Part shown: in pieces, positions 45,171 through 56,772 of the stretch
How the letters are laid out: each line of letters starts with the position of its first letter
How positions within the stretch are numbered: position 1 is the first letter of the stretch
Assembly: GCA_947247005.1 (NCBI GenBank)
Contig: OX365944.1
Coordinates: 9,932,501 to 9,996,500, forward strand
DNA length: 64,000 bases
Direction of reading: 5' to 3'
Origin: Spisula solida
Taxonomy: Eukaryota > Mollusca > Bivalvia > Venerida > Mactridae
Translations under genes and position numbers: made by a program
Notes under the pieces: model-generated
What the model saw: only the letters and a program-made list of their open reading frames with translations
What the model was told of the DNA's origin: nothing
The model's database searches: none

Positions 45171-45925
45171 GCTCACCTGCCACAAAGTGGCAAGGTGAGC
45201 TTTTGTGATTGTTTTTTGTCCGTTTGTCAGTCCGTCCGTTAGACTTTTCACCGTTAACACTCTAGCACTTTCAATTTTGCTTTGATCTTCATCAAACTTA
45301 TTCAGTAGTTGTATCTCAATGAAATCTAGGTCAAGTTTGAAGTTTGGTAAAAAAATAGGATAACATTGTTAACACTCTGGGGGCCACATGTTTGCTTTAA
45401 TCTCATGAAATTTGGTCAAAAGGTTTATCTTGATGACCTTAAGGTCAAGCTCAAAGTTGGGTCATGTGGGGTCAAAAACTAGGTCCAAGGGTCAAATAAT
45501 AGAAAAACCTTATAAACACTCTTGAGGCCATATTTTTGCTTTAATCTTCATGAAGTTTGGACAAAATGTTTATCTTGATGACCTTATGGTCAAGGTTGAA
45601 GTTGGGTCATGTGGGATCAAAAACCAGGTCAAAAAATAGAAAAACCTTATTAACACTCTCGAGGCCATATTTTTGCTTTAATCTTCATCATCTTTGGTCA
45701 AAATGTTTATCTTGATGACCTTTAGGTCACGTTTGAGGTCGGGTCATGTGGCTAAAAAACTAGGTCAATATGTCAAATAATAGCATAACCTTTTTAACAC
45801 TCTGGAGGCCTCAGGTTTGCTTTAACCTTCATCAAGTTTAGTCAAAATGTTTATCTTGATGACCTTAAGGTCGAGTTCAAAGTTTGGCCATGTTTAGCAG
45901 GTGCCCCAGGATCTATAATACTCTT
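45171..45925. repeat. Dispersed repeat: GCTCACC hairpin head and about 140-bp tandem units
   Basis: The head GCTCACCTGCCACAAAGTGG folds back with CAAGGTGAGC (45,171-45,200). After a GTCCGTCCGTT run come about five units marked by AACACTCT, CTTTAATCTTCATCAA, TTTATCTTGATGACCTTA and GGTCAAG. This is a relative, in opposite orientation, of the repeats at 55.3, 56.3 and 62.2 kb. Confidence 0.75.
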
Positions 45926-46212
45926 GTTTTATTTACTGACAAACAATGTACATGGATAAATATATAATTCTAGTTTGATTAGTGTTTACAATGTCAACGA
46001 TATGAAATAACGTCCGTATCTTTATTGAAAACAAGTACACATATCTGCTATCTTAACGCTGTTTATCTTTTAAAGATATTTCCTGTTTAAATCTGGTCAG
46101 AAGTCGCTGGCCTGATTTCATAACTCCACAGGAATGTTTCTTGAATGACCCTCTACCAAACATTTCTTCGGGGATTCATTAAAACAATAATAGCTGCCAG
46201 GGGCGGGGCTTG

Positions 46213-47489
46213 TACGAGAGGTGTTCAACTTATATTTGAACAAAATTGAACATCGAGTATTTTCATAAATTTCAAATCGAAATCGAATTGTGTCTATACT
46301 ATCATGTATAGTAATGTATCAAGAGATATAAACAACCTTTGTAGAATGTATATGTAATATCCTTAGCACAGAATCAACTATTGTATCGAGTGTGTTGATT
46401 TTGCATTTTTAAAGGCCAAAACCTCCAAGTGCTGATGCTCACAATTCGCTTCTCTAATCTAATTTCGATATTCTCCAGATTTATATTCTATTGATACTTC
46501 ATCAGGATACTTCGGTATCCACTGTTTGGGTATAATATACTTCCTAGGCTAATTCATAAGGTACTTAATGACATATTTTGTAGGGTGACAGGAAATACAG
46601 TATTTGTGAAACCCCTGTCTTTGGCATGTTACCAGGAAAAGGGCGTGTCACATTTTTGGCCAAAAAAAACTTTTAAACTTGTTGCATAAATAAAATATGC
46701 GTTCACTTTTATCCCCTTTTCTATCATTTTGAGTCCCGCTTTTCCAAAATATCAAACACAAGACCATGTTATGAAAGCAGCCGCGAATTAACTCCAACTT
46801 ATGTCTATAGTCATGACCCTTTCTAAAATAGCAGACTCTGTCTATGTACTAATTTCCTCTAAGATAAACCATTAACTCCCCAGGAACGACATATTTTTTT
46901 CCAATCACTGTTCCGTAGTCGCATATACAGCCTCCAAGACCTTTGTCTTGCTTAGCATTGAGCTAATAAACATAGCTTTTTTCTGAAATTCTGCATCTAG
47001 CATTTTCGAAATTATTCGATTGAAAGTTGCTATTGATACTTACAACTTCGCTGCCATCCAACTTTGGGTTATTGGATTTGTCATAGATATCACAGAATCA
47101 ATTGACATGCTGATTGCATGTTTCGACCATTTTTGATGATTTTTAAATATTTGGTGCCATTTCGCCAAAAACAAGCAGATGAACGTATATCACCCTTTAT
47201 ATGGCACATATTACTGTTTGTCTTCACTGACATGGGTAATTCATAATATACCAACACTATTTGATGCTTCTATAGGGGCAATTTGTCTTAAATAACCCAA
47301 AACTCAATGCCTTCTACAAGATGGTTGATTTTGGTTAGAAAAATAATGCAAATATGAAACAAAATGAGTGTATTTACTACTTAACACATTTTCGTACATG
47401 GCTCAATAGAAATAAATCGATTTTATTGTGTTAGTATGGCAAAATCCGATGTTCAGTTTTGTTCAAATATAAGTTGAACACCTCTCGTA
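46213..47489. mobile_element. 1,277-bp mariner-like TIR element, non-coding
   Basis: The left end TACGAGAGGTGTTCAACTTA runs about 50 bp and is repeated in inverse up to 47,489 with few differences (CAAAATTGAACATCG against CGATGTTCAGTTTTG). TA lies at both borders. The first 14 bases follow the pattern of the element at 9,529. Length fits mariner (about 1.3 kb), yet no open frame above 60 codons exists on either strand, so coding capacity is lost or was never there. Confidence 0.75.
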
Positions 47490-47564
47490 CATGTTTACGT
47501 AGATAGACAAGGTACTCAAGTGAGCGTTCGCCCTAATAGAGCCATCATCCTGGCCCTCTTGGAA

Positions 47565-47790
47565 TTGTAATGGCTAGGACTTCAAATGGCTAAAACTAGA
47601 TATTTCAGCCGTTTTACTGTTGGAACTAGGTCATTTAGCTAGGGCATTTGGCTTTTTTTACAGCTCGGACTTGGGCAGTACATTTTCTCGTTCGGTTATG
47701 TGCTGGGCATTGTGCCACGTGATGTTTTCTGTGCTCGACTAGTTAAGTTGCTTTCCCTGTCCGACTTAATATTATCGTTTTGTAGTAAAG
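47565..47790 (+). repeat. Dispersed GGGAAGGC/CTCGACT module, copy 1
   Basis: Reads TTTCAGCCGTTTTACTGTTG, CATTTGGCTT, GGACTTGGGC, GTTCGGTTATGTGCTGGGC, TGTGCTCGACTAGTTAAGTT, CCCTGTCCGACTTAATATTA. Inverted relatives lie at 53,572-53,724, 58,917-59,100 and 61,596-61,735. Confidence 0.65.
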
Positions 47791-47935
47791 TATTATAATA
47801 ATAAAAAAGATCCAATACCGCAGATTTAACAAAGGTCTATATTCAACAAAGGATAAGAGAGGACAGCATTTTAAGATCAAAACACTGAGAAGGCAATAAT
47901 TTACGACCGAGAGCATATTACGCATTTTCGACAGT

Positions 47936-48205
47936 ACCCTCTTAATTTTGTCGCAAAGATGTACAGCAACAGAACTTAAGACTCGATGTATTTGAAAAAG
48001 ATGCACGAGATTGTATAAGAGATGAGTGCAAAAGTAAAGGACGAAAAGCTCAAAGATTTTGGTTGTATGAACTGAATTTTAATTTGGAATTTAATATGCC
48101 AAAAGGACTTATGCCTATTTTGCGAGACACCAGGTTCTTAGAGGAGAAAAAAAAGAAAAGGGTAAACGAACACAACGTACATGTAGAAAGAAAAGGGGAT
48201 GTATG
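47936..48205 (+). CDS. Candidate exon, about 85 open codons
   Basis: An uninterrupted frame after TAA (about 47,953) reads KDVQQQNLRLDVFEKDARDC then IRDECKSKGRKAQRFWLYEL, NMPKGLMPILRDTRF and a Lys-rich end, with charged, non-repetitive composition unlike the surrounding sequence. There is no start codon at its beginning and no clear acceptor, so if real it is an internal exon or a relic. I do not recognise it. The next candidate exons follow at 48,260-48,361 (RKLSKDVILRWKETLPILG, donor CAGA|GTAAGT) and 48,505-48,711. Confidence 0.25.
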
Positions 48206-48504
48206 AAAACAAAAAAAGAGCAAAAACAGACACAAACTACCTGAGTAACTACAGCAGGAAATTATCGAAAGATGTCATTCTCAGATGGAAGGAGACTCTG
48301 CCTATACTTGGACGAATGGACGATGACTGTAAGAAATGCAAAAAGTCAATGAACCTACAGAGTAAGTAGTATGTTTGTGAAATTGAAACGAAGGACAAAT
48401 ACCTCAAGTCCATGTCAAAGTTTTTTTGAAGTGTTACTTTATGTATTCAACAGGTGGTATTTATTCACAGGTTTGACTAAAAAAATGAATTTTCGTATCA
48501 TTTA

Positions 48505-48711
48505 TTATCTAACTCTTTCATACAGACGGGATGATGTTAAACTGAAGAAATGCGTTGATGGCACAGAGTTCCCCGAGTTGAATGAGCCCGCACTTGGGTT
48601 TCCATTTCTGACATCAGAACTGTCTCGCCGTAGATGTTTTCCACCCATGGATATAGGAATCCGGTTGATTTTTACAAAACGTATGCATCAAAACGACCCA
48701 GTGCCGGGATG
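48505..48711 (+). CDS. Candidate exon after TTTCATACAG acceptor
   Basis: The acceptor CTCTTTCATACAG (48,515-48,527) opens a frame reading RDDVKLKKCVDGTEFPELNE, FPFLTSELSRRRCFPP, MDIGIRLIFTK and a TGA at 48,709. Composition is protein-like. The phase does not match the donor at 48,362, so the three segments of this locus cannot be joined as they stand; one may be shifted. Family unknown. Confidence 0.3.
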
Positions 48712-49179
48712 AAGATCAATTTTACTTGGCCACAAGGACAACACCAATAAGACCATCCATGCTTCTGGTTTCTAAAGCAATTTATAGGAATTAAAGGATT
48801 AGGGCTGTTCCTTGAAAATATGGCTATACATGCAGGTTTTGACAAAAGAATAACAAATCCTTAAGCAAGAAAGCATCTTGTTCAGAAACTGAGAGACGAA
48901 AACATTGCCCCTACAGACATAATGCAAATTCGTTGACATAAAAAAGGTTCAATCAATTACAGCGACATTTCTGAAAACAACAAAAAAATGCTTAATCATT
49001 TATAAGTTTTTCTAGTGCCTACAACAGTTCAGGGTAATGATCACACCATAGTCTACTATAATTATGAACATATCACATTAAAATCATATAGGGTAACATA
49101 AATATTGTCAACACGACACACTGAATCGACAAACTGAATATCTCTGGAGGTAAAGCGGATGGGGACAGTCTGTTTTCGT
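48712..49179. other. Non-coding interval
   Basis: No supported feature; TGTCAACACGACACACTG and similar words have no partner here. Confidence 0.35.
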
Positions 49180-51090
49180 GTGTTAACTAGTCATTAAATT
49201 CCCAAGCTGAATGACAGTAAAACGGCTTAAAGCTCATACATTCCCGTCATAGGTACATTAGGAAAACATTTCAGTGCGTCTAGTAGCGTTTCTTAAAGAA
49301 AACACTTTCATTTGGCAGTTTTCAGTCACCAGACAATGTCATCAAACCGATTGATCGTTGATGACCGTAATCTAGTCCACAGACGTACTTAAAACCGCGA
49401 AGAACTTTTTCAAATAATCAGAGGCACTAGGACTTTCAATTTTAATTCAGTGTCAAAAAATACAGTGCTTTTACCAGACAAGTTTTTTAAACATAAAATT
49501 CTTTTACCAGACAAGTTTTCAACATTAAATTTATATTGTCAAGAAACAGAAAACATTACGCAATATAAATAATGCTTATTTCCGTTATTGAGTAGATCTA
49601 CACATAAAGAGTGATTATTTCCCAGAAAATAACGACGCACGAGGTAGAAACACCTACTTCAGTAACTTATTTAATTTCTAGTAAGTAACAAACTTTAGGT
49701 TCTATATCGAGGGACAAGGTTTACGGATGGCTAAATTTGTGGGTTTTTTTTCAAAAATTAAAAGCTGCCCGTTTTTATAAATCTGTTCTATAATTCTAAT
49801 AACTGTGCACCGAGTATGGGTCGTAATAGTCCTTGCACTATACACACGAATGTGTCATTTAATTGAGCAAAAATGGCATTTTTTAGTCATTTGCATGCCA
49901 ATTCATTACCAAAATCGTCTGAAATAGTATAATGACATTCATGCTACACTTACATTTTTGTACATATATACATGTACATTTATGTAGAATACATGTCATG
50001 TGGAAAATAAAGGTGGTTAAATGCCATATTTAGCTAAACTTGACATGTCTGTTGTTGATTTATCTGCAGATACGAAGAGAATGTGGATGTACATGCTAAG
50101 TTTTTTTAAAGGCAGTGTATGGATATTAGAAATACATGTATAGGAGACATTATAGGAATATGCATTTTATTTTTGGAAAACAAAAAAACAGGGACAAATA
50201 ACGCCTTGCGTGAACCTTGCTTATTGGCCAGATACAATGTTCAATTGGTCATTTGATCCAAGTACATCTTAATCAATACAGAAGAATAATTTATGCGATA
50301 AAATAAATAAATAAAGAGAATGAATTAGATTTGAAGATGTAAGCATTATGTTTGCAATATATTGCCTGTGGGGAGATTACAAGCACAACTGACTGGGATA
50401 ATTATACACTTATTAGTCCCCTACCGGTTTTTGACCGGAGAGACTAAAGGTTTTCCCTCCGTTCGTCCGTCAAAAACTGGATCCTGACATAACTGAAACA
50501 GTTTCCAAGCTTGGTTTATGAAAGTGTGTGGATAGGGGACAATAAGGGGATTATGCACGTCTAAAATATTTTGATTTTTGGCAATATTGTGGTTGCAATG
50601 GCAACAGAAACATTGAAAACGGCTTCAAACCGGTAGGGACTTCTGTATTGCTTGCAATTCTTAATGAATTGTTATTCTTGTATGTATTCCAAATTGCTGA
50701 CCACAATGTTAAATTCCCAGATGAAATCAAACCAAACAACCTCACATAAACACCGCGTTGTGGGTGCTTAAAACATTAGCAATTACTTGTTCATAATACG
50801 TGACCAAGCGCATACAAGTTCAGCCGAAATATATGGTAAATCCGACGTTCTTGGTAAATCATTACCTCAAATCTCGGAAATACAATTATGTATTCTGATC
50901 AATCTTCGCCAGTGGTGGGTTAGTGTTAGTAGTTCGTTTACACTTGTCTGGTGTCTTTAATCATATTCTAGACTATTTAATTAATGCACTTAGGAGATGG
51001 AACTTGCCTCGTTTGTGTATTATGTGGTATCATCTACCGATGTTGACCTACTTATAATGCACAACTGTTCTGGAATAATTGTGGAATAAT
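49180..51090. repeat. Segmental duplication, copy 1
   Basis: Collinear with 59,785-61,090: TTCCCGTCATAGGTACATTA, AAACATTTCAGTGCGTCTAG, AATCTGTTCTATAATTCTAA, CAACTGACTGGGATAA and GCTGACCACAATGTT occur in the same order. This copy carries an extra 259 bp (50,412-50,670). Confidence 0.8.
50412..50670. mobile_element. 259-bp MITE-like insertion, copy 1
   Basis: The other duplicate reads CACACTTGTTATTCCTG across this point (about 60,940-60,955). Here ATTAGTCCCCTACCGGTTTT to AAACCGGTAGGGACT (50,627-50,641) plus a 29-base tail ending TTAATGAATT is inserted. The AGTCCCCTACCGGTTT inverted ends and the GCAATTCTT tail are shared with the inverted copy at 54,238-54,470. Confidence 0.8.
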
Positions 51091-51489
51091 TGATCGCTTA
51101 GCTTTTATATTAAGGGTTAGGACGACCTTAACCACAAAATCATGAAGGGTCATCGACTGTTTCTGACCAACCACCATATCCAGTTTAGTGATTCTAGATT
51201 TAAGCGTTTTCGAGCGGAAAAGGTTTGGTATAAAAGTATACGGACCGAAATATTTCGACATACAAGGTGGGCCAAGATGTGCAAAGCATTATACTCCTCA
51301 TCAAACATGAAGATCGAAGCATTGGCTTTCATTTTCTTGTCCGTGAAAAATGTAACTATCGGGTAATACTAATTAAATTTAGGTCGATTGCGAAACAACA
51401 TTTTTCAACTTATATTAATCACGCTCCACAACTCATTCCTAATGGTATTCAACGCCACGAGGGTATGAAGGAAGAGAAGCTTTATGGCT
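51091..51489. other. Interval with overlapping short frames
   Basis: Four overlapping frames of 60-74 codons on both strands (51,052-51,491); overlap on both strands and lack of domains argue against genes. Confidence 0.35.
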
Positions 51490-51600
51490 GAGCGTCCATC
51501 CAGGGTCTTTGGTATGACGCGGCTTGGGATCGAACCAGAGGTCTATCACACTCGAAGCGGACGCTACACCACTAGGCTATCGAGGAGGTGGAGTCGCAAC
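51490..51600 (-). mobile_element. tRNA-derived SINE
   Basis: On the - strand: A-box-like TAGCCTAGTGGTGTAGCG followed by TCCGCTTCGAGTG, B-box GGTTCGATCCC, then CGCGTCATACCAAAGACC. This is the pattern of tRNA-related SINEs known from bivalves. The head and the start of the tRNA-unrelated part are present; the rest is truncated or diverged. No 3' tail is seen. Confidence 0.7.
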
Positions 51601-52407
51601 TAGGTAGACCCACTGGTCTCGTTTTCACAATCCATTCACAATAGCACTGGACTATTTTATATAAGCGATGTAATCCTCTTTATACATGTGTTATACATAT
51701 ACAGAATAACATGTGTACATTTAACAAAATGCTACAAGTAGGCCGAATCCAATAAACATTCAGCACGTTATGCTTTTTGTAGAACGTGTTACAACCTCGA
51801 GGGAAATTAAATAATGCATGTCGTGGAAAAATAACAAATAAGTGTTACGACACTGTAGGGACATCGATGATCTTGCATTTCAATTCATTAGAAGGAACAA
51901 AATTTCAAAAGCATTTTTTTGCATATTTATTGTTACGCCGATCATTTCACAAATCTACGTTTTAATTTACATTTTTTCGGACTTGTTAATACAAGTCATG
52001 TATCCATTTATATTGTATACCTTATATGTAACAAGGATTCTGATTGGCTTAGACGGCCTGCACGAGAGATCTATATACTTTAATATACACCTCCCGAAAC
52101 CGAGGCTGGGGTGAACTTGACGTGACGTCATTTCCTGCGACATAATGTTCCAAACAACGTAACGTCATTTCTCGTATTATTTGGCCTACAGCTGCTCATA
52201 CATATTTATAGGCTCTACAAACCTAGCCATTTATAATAAATCCCGTAATAAATACTCTCTCATACATATACATAAGAAGAGCATTGTTAGCTAGAACATT
52301 TGAAGATACGTCTTTTGTTTCTATTTCATACACTTTCCTGAAGAGAGACTGAAGTTGTTATAATTTATAAAGAGTCAATAGGTTATAATGCCTTGACTTA
52401 TGGCATG
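51601..52407. other. Non-coding interval
   Basis: A 90-codon frame at 51,842-52,114 is apolar (FFCIFIVTPIISQIYVLIYI) but has no start context, splice sites or paralogue. Nothing else supported. Confidence 0.3.
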
Positions 52408-52572
52408 GTATACAATATAACAGTTGTCGACTTACGTTTTGATGAATATGATATTTAGTTGACCTTCAAAAAGTGATATTGACTTCGTCATCGGTCAATA
52501 TCACTTTTTTAGGTCAACAAAACATCATATTCACCTCAACATAAGTCAATAACAGTATATAATATATACTTT
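52408..52572. mobile_element. 165-bp fold-back element
   Basis: Two arms of about 75 bp are near-perfect inverse copies: AAAAAGTGATATTGAC pairs with GTCAATATCACTTTTT across a loop of about 9 bases, and the outer parts TGATGAATATGATATT and AACATCATATTCACCTCAAC also pair. Typical fold-back MITE. Confidence 0.8.
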
Positions 52573-53479
52573 TCAAAATCACTGAAGTTCACGATGATCC
52601 GGTTGGTGATCCTGTAGATCTGTGTGCAATTTTTAAACATGTATTTGTATCCCACGTGTCATAATAATACCTCATTTACCTGTACATTCCAAAGTTTATA
52701 TATTTATACAAACATGTATTAATTAAGAAATTCTTACCGAATCGCCTTCGGATAACTTCCCGATTAGTTGGTGTACTACGGACGTCATTGGTGCTTTACC
52801 ACGACGTCACTCGGTGTAACGTAACATGGCTAGTACCGTAGTCGAGTGATTTAAAAACAAGTCTTCTAACAACAGTTTTAAACAAATTTTCAGCGTTTAA
52901 CAGACCAATATACATAGCTGACATATCTGAGGAAGGCATTTTGGACGAGAGATTTACGCATTACTCAGAAACGTGATTTATGAGCAATCAACACTTGAAC
53001 TTATATGGAATGCTGGTACAATAATGTGTATTAGAAAATTGCAACACACGAAGCGTAGTGGCATCAGATGCCCAAAAAAGCTAAAATAATCACGACAGGC
53101 AGTTGTCTCCCCTTACAAAGAACGGATACATAGAGGCGGTCATGCATTTGATAGAGCATTAGTAACTTCGCATAAAGGATGGATGCCGGTAAGGTTTGCC
53201 AATGTTGATGTATTAAACGCATTTATGTTTCTGAACAAAAAAACATCCAAATTAATACGTATGACAGAGAATATTGAAAGAAGGTAACAACGGCGACAAA
53301 AGTGAAATAATGAATGTTTGGTTGGCTATATTAATTTAGTCATTAGATTTCTATATCATATGCTACGAGAGTTTGTCTGAGTTCAGATTGCAGACTGGTG
53401 GTTCACAGGTATCAGTCGCGTAAAACTGTCATGTCGTTATCATTACTAGACTGTGGTATATCATCTCAAACAGACAAAT

Positions 53480-53890
53480 CGCGTATATGACATACCACGT
53501 GATAACAGGTCAAGGTCAATACAGCTGATGTAGACAGTCATTCTGCTAAAACTGTAGCACACTATTCAACTAAGATTATATTAGGTCAGACAGGAAAGGC
53601 AGCATTCAACTAAACCAGCCGAGCACAGAAAACATATACATGTACAGGGCACAATGCCCAACTTAACAAGCAAAGACTCGCCCAAGTCAAAGCTGTCGAA
53701 AAGTATAATAAATGCTTACTACCTTGTTGTGGCTTGACCGTAGTCAACCATACAGTTGAATCAATATAAAACTTGCATTCGAATTGTGTTTTTGTAAAAC
53801 CAACAGCGTTTTTAGAAAATCCTCATTTGGGTTAAACCATGGTACGATCACTTATCAATAATCGTCAAAGAACGACAATTTTTACCTTTT
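53480..53890. repeat. Segment duplicated at 9,065-9,320 (filled-site copy)
   Basis: Collinear with 9,065-9,320, interrupted at 53,572-53,724 by the dispersed module. Confidence 0.7.
53572..53724 (-). mobile_element. Dispersed module inserted into a duplicated segment, copy 2
   Basis: Absent from the copy at 9,155-9,165, so it moved. On the + strand it runs from about ATTATATTAGGTCAGACAGG to CGAAAAGTATAATAAATGCT. The ends ATTATATT and AGTATAAT are weakly inverted. On the - strand it reads CTCGGCTGGTTTAGTTGAAT then GCTGCCTTTCCTGTC, which encodes an AAFP string similar to the AFP of exons X and Y. Confidence 0.6.
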
Positions 53891-54237
53891 GTACCTCCCG
53901 TGCACTATAAAATAGTAATAATTGTAGAATATTCTAAAAAGAATACTGTCAAGGTAACGGCAAACATGTTGCTGAGTGTAAAACCGCCTTTATTTGTAGG
54001 GTGCTTTTTAATAGTAGGTTGTTCGATAGCATAACGCAACATGTCGTGCCAAAATATCAATAAATAGCAAGGGCATATGGTACCAAAACATGCACAAACA
54101 TTTGCTAAGTGTAATATATATTTTTGAAATGCTTGGTAGTAGTATCAGCATAAACTAGTTTGCGGTTCCAATAAAAGAGACAAAACAATGTTGATTTGCG
54201 GAACTTTTGGCGCTCAGTATATATCAAATTTAACAAG
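53891..54237. other. Non-coding interval
   Basis: No supported feature. Confidence 0.35.
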
Positions 54238-54470
54238 TAATAAAGAATTGCAAGCAATACAGAAGTCCCCTACCGGTTTGAGGCCATTTTCAATGTTTCT
54301 GTTGCCATAGACGTGCATAATCCCCTTATTGTCCCCTATCCACATACACAGTTTCATAAACCTAGCTTGGAAACTGTTTGAGTTATGTCAGGATCAAGAT
54401 TGTTTGACGGACGGAGGGCAAACCTATAGTCCCCTCCGATCAAAAACCGGTAGGGGACTAATAAAAAAAT
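54238..54470. mobile_element. MITE-like element, copy 2 (inverted relative to copy 1)
   Basis: Reads AAGAATTGCAAGCAATACAG, AAGTCCCCTACCGGTTTGAG ... AAAAACCGGTAGGGGACTAA. TAATAAA lies directly outside both ends (54,238-54,244 and 54,461-54,467), a likely target duplication. The long open frame starting at 54,329 begins in this element and is not a gene. Confidence 0.75.
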
Positions 54471-55304
54471 TAAGATGTATGTCTGTCATATTAATATGTC
54501 ATTTGTTTACGACAACGCACAACACAGTAGTTTCCAATGTCTGCACCTCCATACGTAACGCTGTGCATAGAACCAGTTACTGTTTAATAGTCTTACATCA
54601 AAAGCACTTACATGCGGCAAACTCGGTTAATTGTTTCCTTTTATCAAAAAGTACGTTTGGGGCCAATATATTAACATGGTATTTATTTACGGTAGCAGTA
54701 CGAAAGATGACGAATAATTGGACTTTTACTGAAAGTCTTCAAATATCACGTAGAAGAATATTGGTAACAATATAACAGGCAAAATGAAGTAAATGATCAG
54801 CAGGAGAGCTTGTGCTCTCTTAAAATAACATTTACAATTTCGTCTTAGCTACAATAAACGTATGAACCTTTTGCACGCAGTGATCTGATGTATAGAAGAT
54901 GTGTGATGCTGAAGACCTACTTTTGGATAACGGCAATCAACAACCGAATTAAAATGTGGTTTATAAAAAAACCAGATACGATCCCTTGGGATATTAATTT
55001 TTGTATCCTTCTCCAGAAATGGCAATGTTTGTTAGATTGTGTTGTGAAACAAACAGTCCTGTGGGAGGTGAACTTAATCTTCTGTGGAGAATAATCCAGA
55101 CCTACTTCTAAAAGTACATAACCTGTAAACATTCTATAGCAGTAGGTCATAAAAATACAATGATTTGATTAACATTATACTTAACGTGTTCATTGCGAGA
55201 GTTTCAGGTTTTATTCAGTATTTTATGGACAACATCATAACCTGATTAGATTCCTTGATTATTTTCCACGTTCAACTTGATCTAAATGTAATAAGTTGAA
55301 TATA
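54471..55304. other. Non-coding interval
   Basis: Overlapping frames at 54,888-55,150 on both strands; no domain or splice support. Confidence 0.3.
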
Positions 55305-56055
55305 CAAGACGGTCCCGGGTCGCTCACCTGTCGTAGAACATTAAAGCCCTTGTGATGACCTAGTAAGTAATCATTTATATTTAATGAATAAGTTCAGGAA
55401 AATTGAGCCACTATTGCAAGCTTTTTCTATATTGTTGCAAGATTTGACCTAGTGACCTAGTTTTTGATCCTATATGATCGAGTTTCAAACTTGACCTAGA
55501 TTTCATAAAGACAAAGATTCTGACCATGTTTCGTGAATATTGGGCCATAATTGAGTCCACTAATGGATCACAAGCTCTTTCTAAGATTCGACCTAGTGAC
55601 CCAGTTTTTGCCCCATATGACCCAGTTTAGAACTTTGCCTAGATTTCATATAGACATAAATTCTGACCAAATTTCATGAAGATCGGTTCATAGTTGTGTC
55701 CTCTTATGTTTCACACTCTTTTTCTAAGATTTGACCTTGTGACCTAGTTTTTGACCCCACATGACCCAGTTGTAATTTTGACCTAGATATCATACAAAGA
55801 AACATTCCGACTATGTGTCTTGAGGATTGGGCCATAATTGTGTCCTCTAATGTGTTCACAAGCTTTTTCTAAGATATGACCTTGTGACCTAGTTTTTGAC
55901 CCCACATGACCCGGTTTCGAACTGGACCTAGATTTTATAGAGAAAATCATTCTGACAACGTTTCATTAAGATTGGGCCGTAGTGTATTACAAGCAATTGT
56001 GGACGGACGGACGGACGAAGAGTGATCACAAAACCTCACACTGTCACTATGTGAC
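55305..56055. repeat. Dispersed TGACCTAG repeat with GTGACAGGTGAGCC end
   Basis: Starts GGTCGCTCACCTGTC, has about four units of 140-145 bp (TTTGACCTTGTGACCTAG, GACCCAGTTT, GACCTAGATTTCATA, TTGGGCCATAATTGTGTCCT), then GGACGGACGGACGAAGAGTG and ends CACTATGTGACAGGTGAGCC. The ends are inverted copies of CTCACCTGTC. Two perfect TGACCTTGTGACCT sites at 55,732 and 55,877. Confidence 0.8.
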
Positions 56056-56327
56056 AGGTGAGCCAACAATTGATGAGGAATATTTTGGTGCTTTGCTTAT
56101 TCTGCCAAAACGTACATATGCAAAAAAAAGTATTTGTGAAAAAAAGGATTATAAGTGCTTGACCATATTAGCAACAATGGAGGAACATTGAATTTAAACA
56201 AGACCACCGCCTTGTGGGTGCAGACGCTCATCTGATCATTGTCACTGTAAAAAGACTCGTTACCCTTGCATAAAGTAGGGCAATGTTGTGAGTCTTGCTT
56301 AAAAAAGCGAGGTATTGATGGTGAAAC

Positions 56328-56772
56328 AAGAGGGCCCTAGGTCTCTCACCTGTCGAACTTGACCTAGATTTTGTTGAGATGATCATTGTGAACAAGTTTC
56401 ATACAGATTAGGCTAATATTGTGACCTCTAGTGACTACACAAGGTTTTTATATGATTTCACCTAATGACCTAGTTTTTGACCCGGATGACCCAATATCGA
56501 ACTTGACCTAGATTTTGTTGAGATGATCATTGTGGCCAAGTTTCATAAAGATAAGATCATTTGACCATGTGACCTAGGTTTTGACCCTGGATGACCCAAT
56601 ATCGAACTTGGCCTAGATTTTGTTGAGATGATCATTGTGACCAGGTTAAAATTGTGACCTCTAGTGTCTACACAAGCCAATTGTTGACGGACGGACGACG
56701 GACGGACGGACGAAGAGTGATCACAAAAGCTCACTCTGTCACTTTGTGACAGGTGAAAGTGACAGGTGAGCT
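56328..56772. repeat. Second copy of the TGACCTAG repeat
   Basis: Starts AGAGGGCCCTAGGTCTCTCA, has about two units (GATTTTGTTGAGATGATCAT, GTGACCTCTAGTG) and ends GACGGACGGACGAAGAGTGA with GTGACAGGTGAGC. Confidence 0.8.

Noticed and set aside
48505..48711. Possible similarity of this segment to a double-jelly-roll (Maverick/Polinton-type) capsid-like protein
   Set aside because: Only a short R..FPP.DI.IRL pattern suggested it; no other Polinton genes are nearby. Not enough to name.
54329..54775. 148-codon + strand open frame, one of the longest in the window
   Set aside because: It starts inside the MITE-like element (54,238-54,470) and continues into unrelated sequence without domain, splice or start-context support.
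56700..56760. GTGACAGGTGAGCT read as a regulated hairpin or terminator
   Set aside because: It is the standard end of a dispersed repeat family seen several times in this window.
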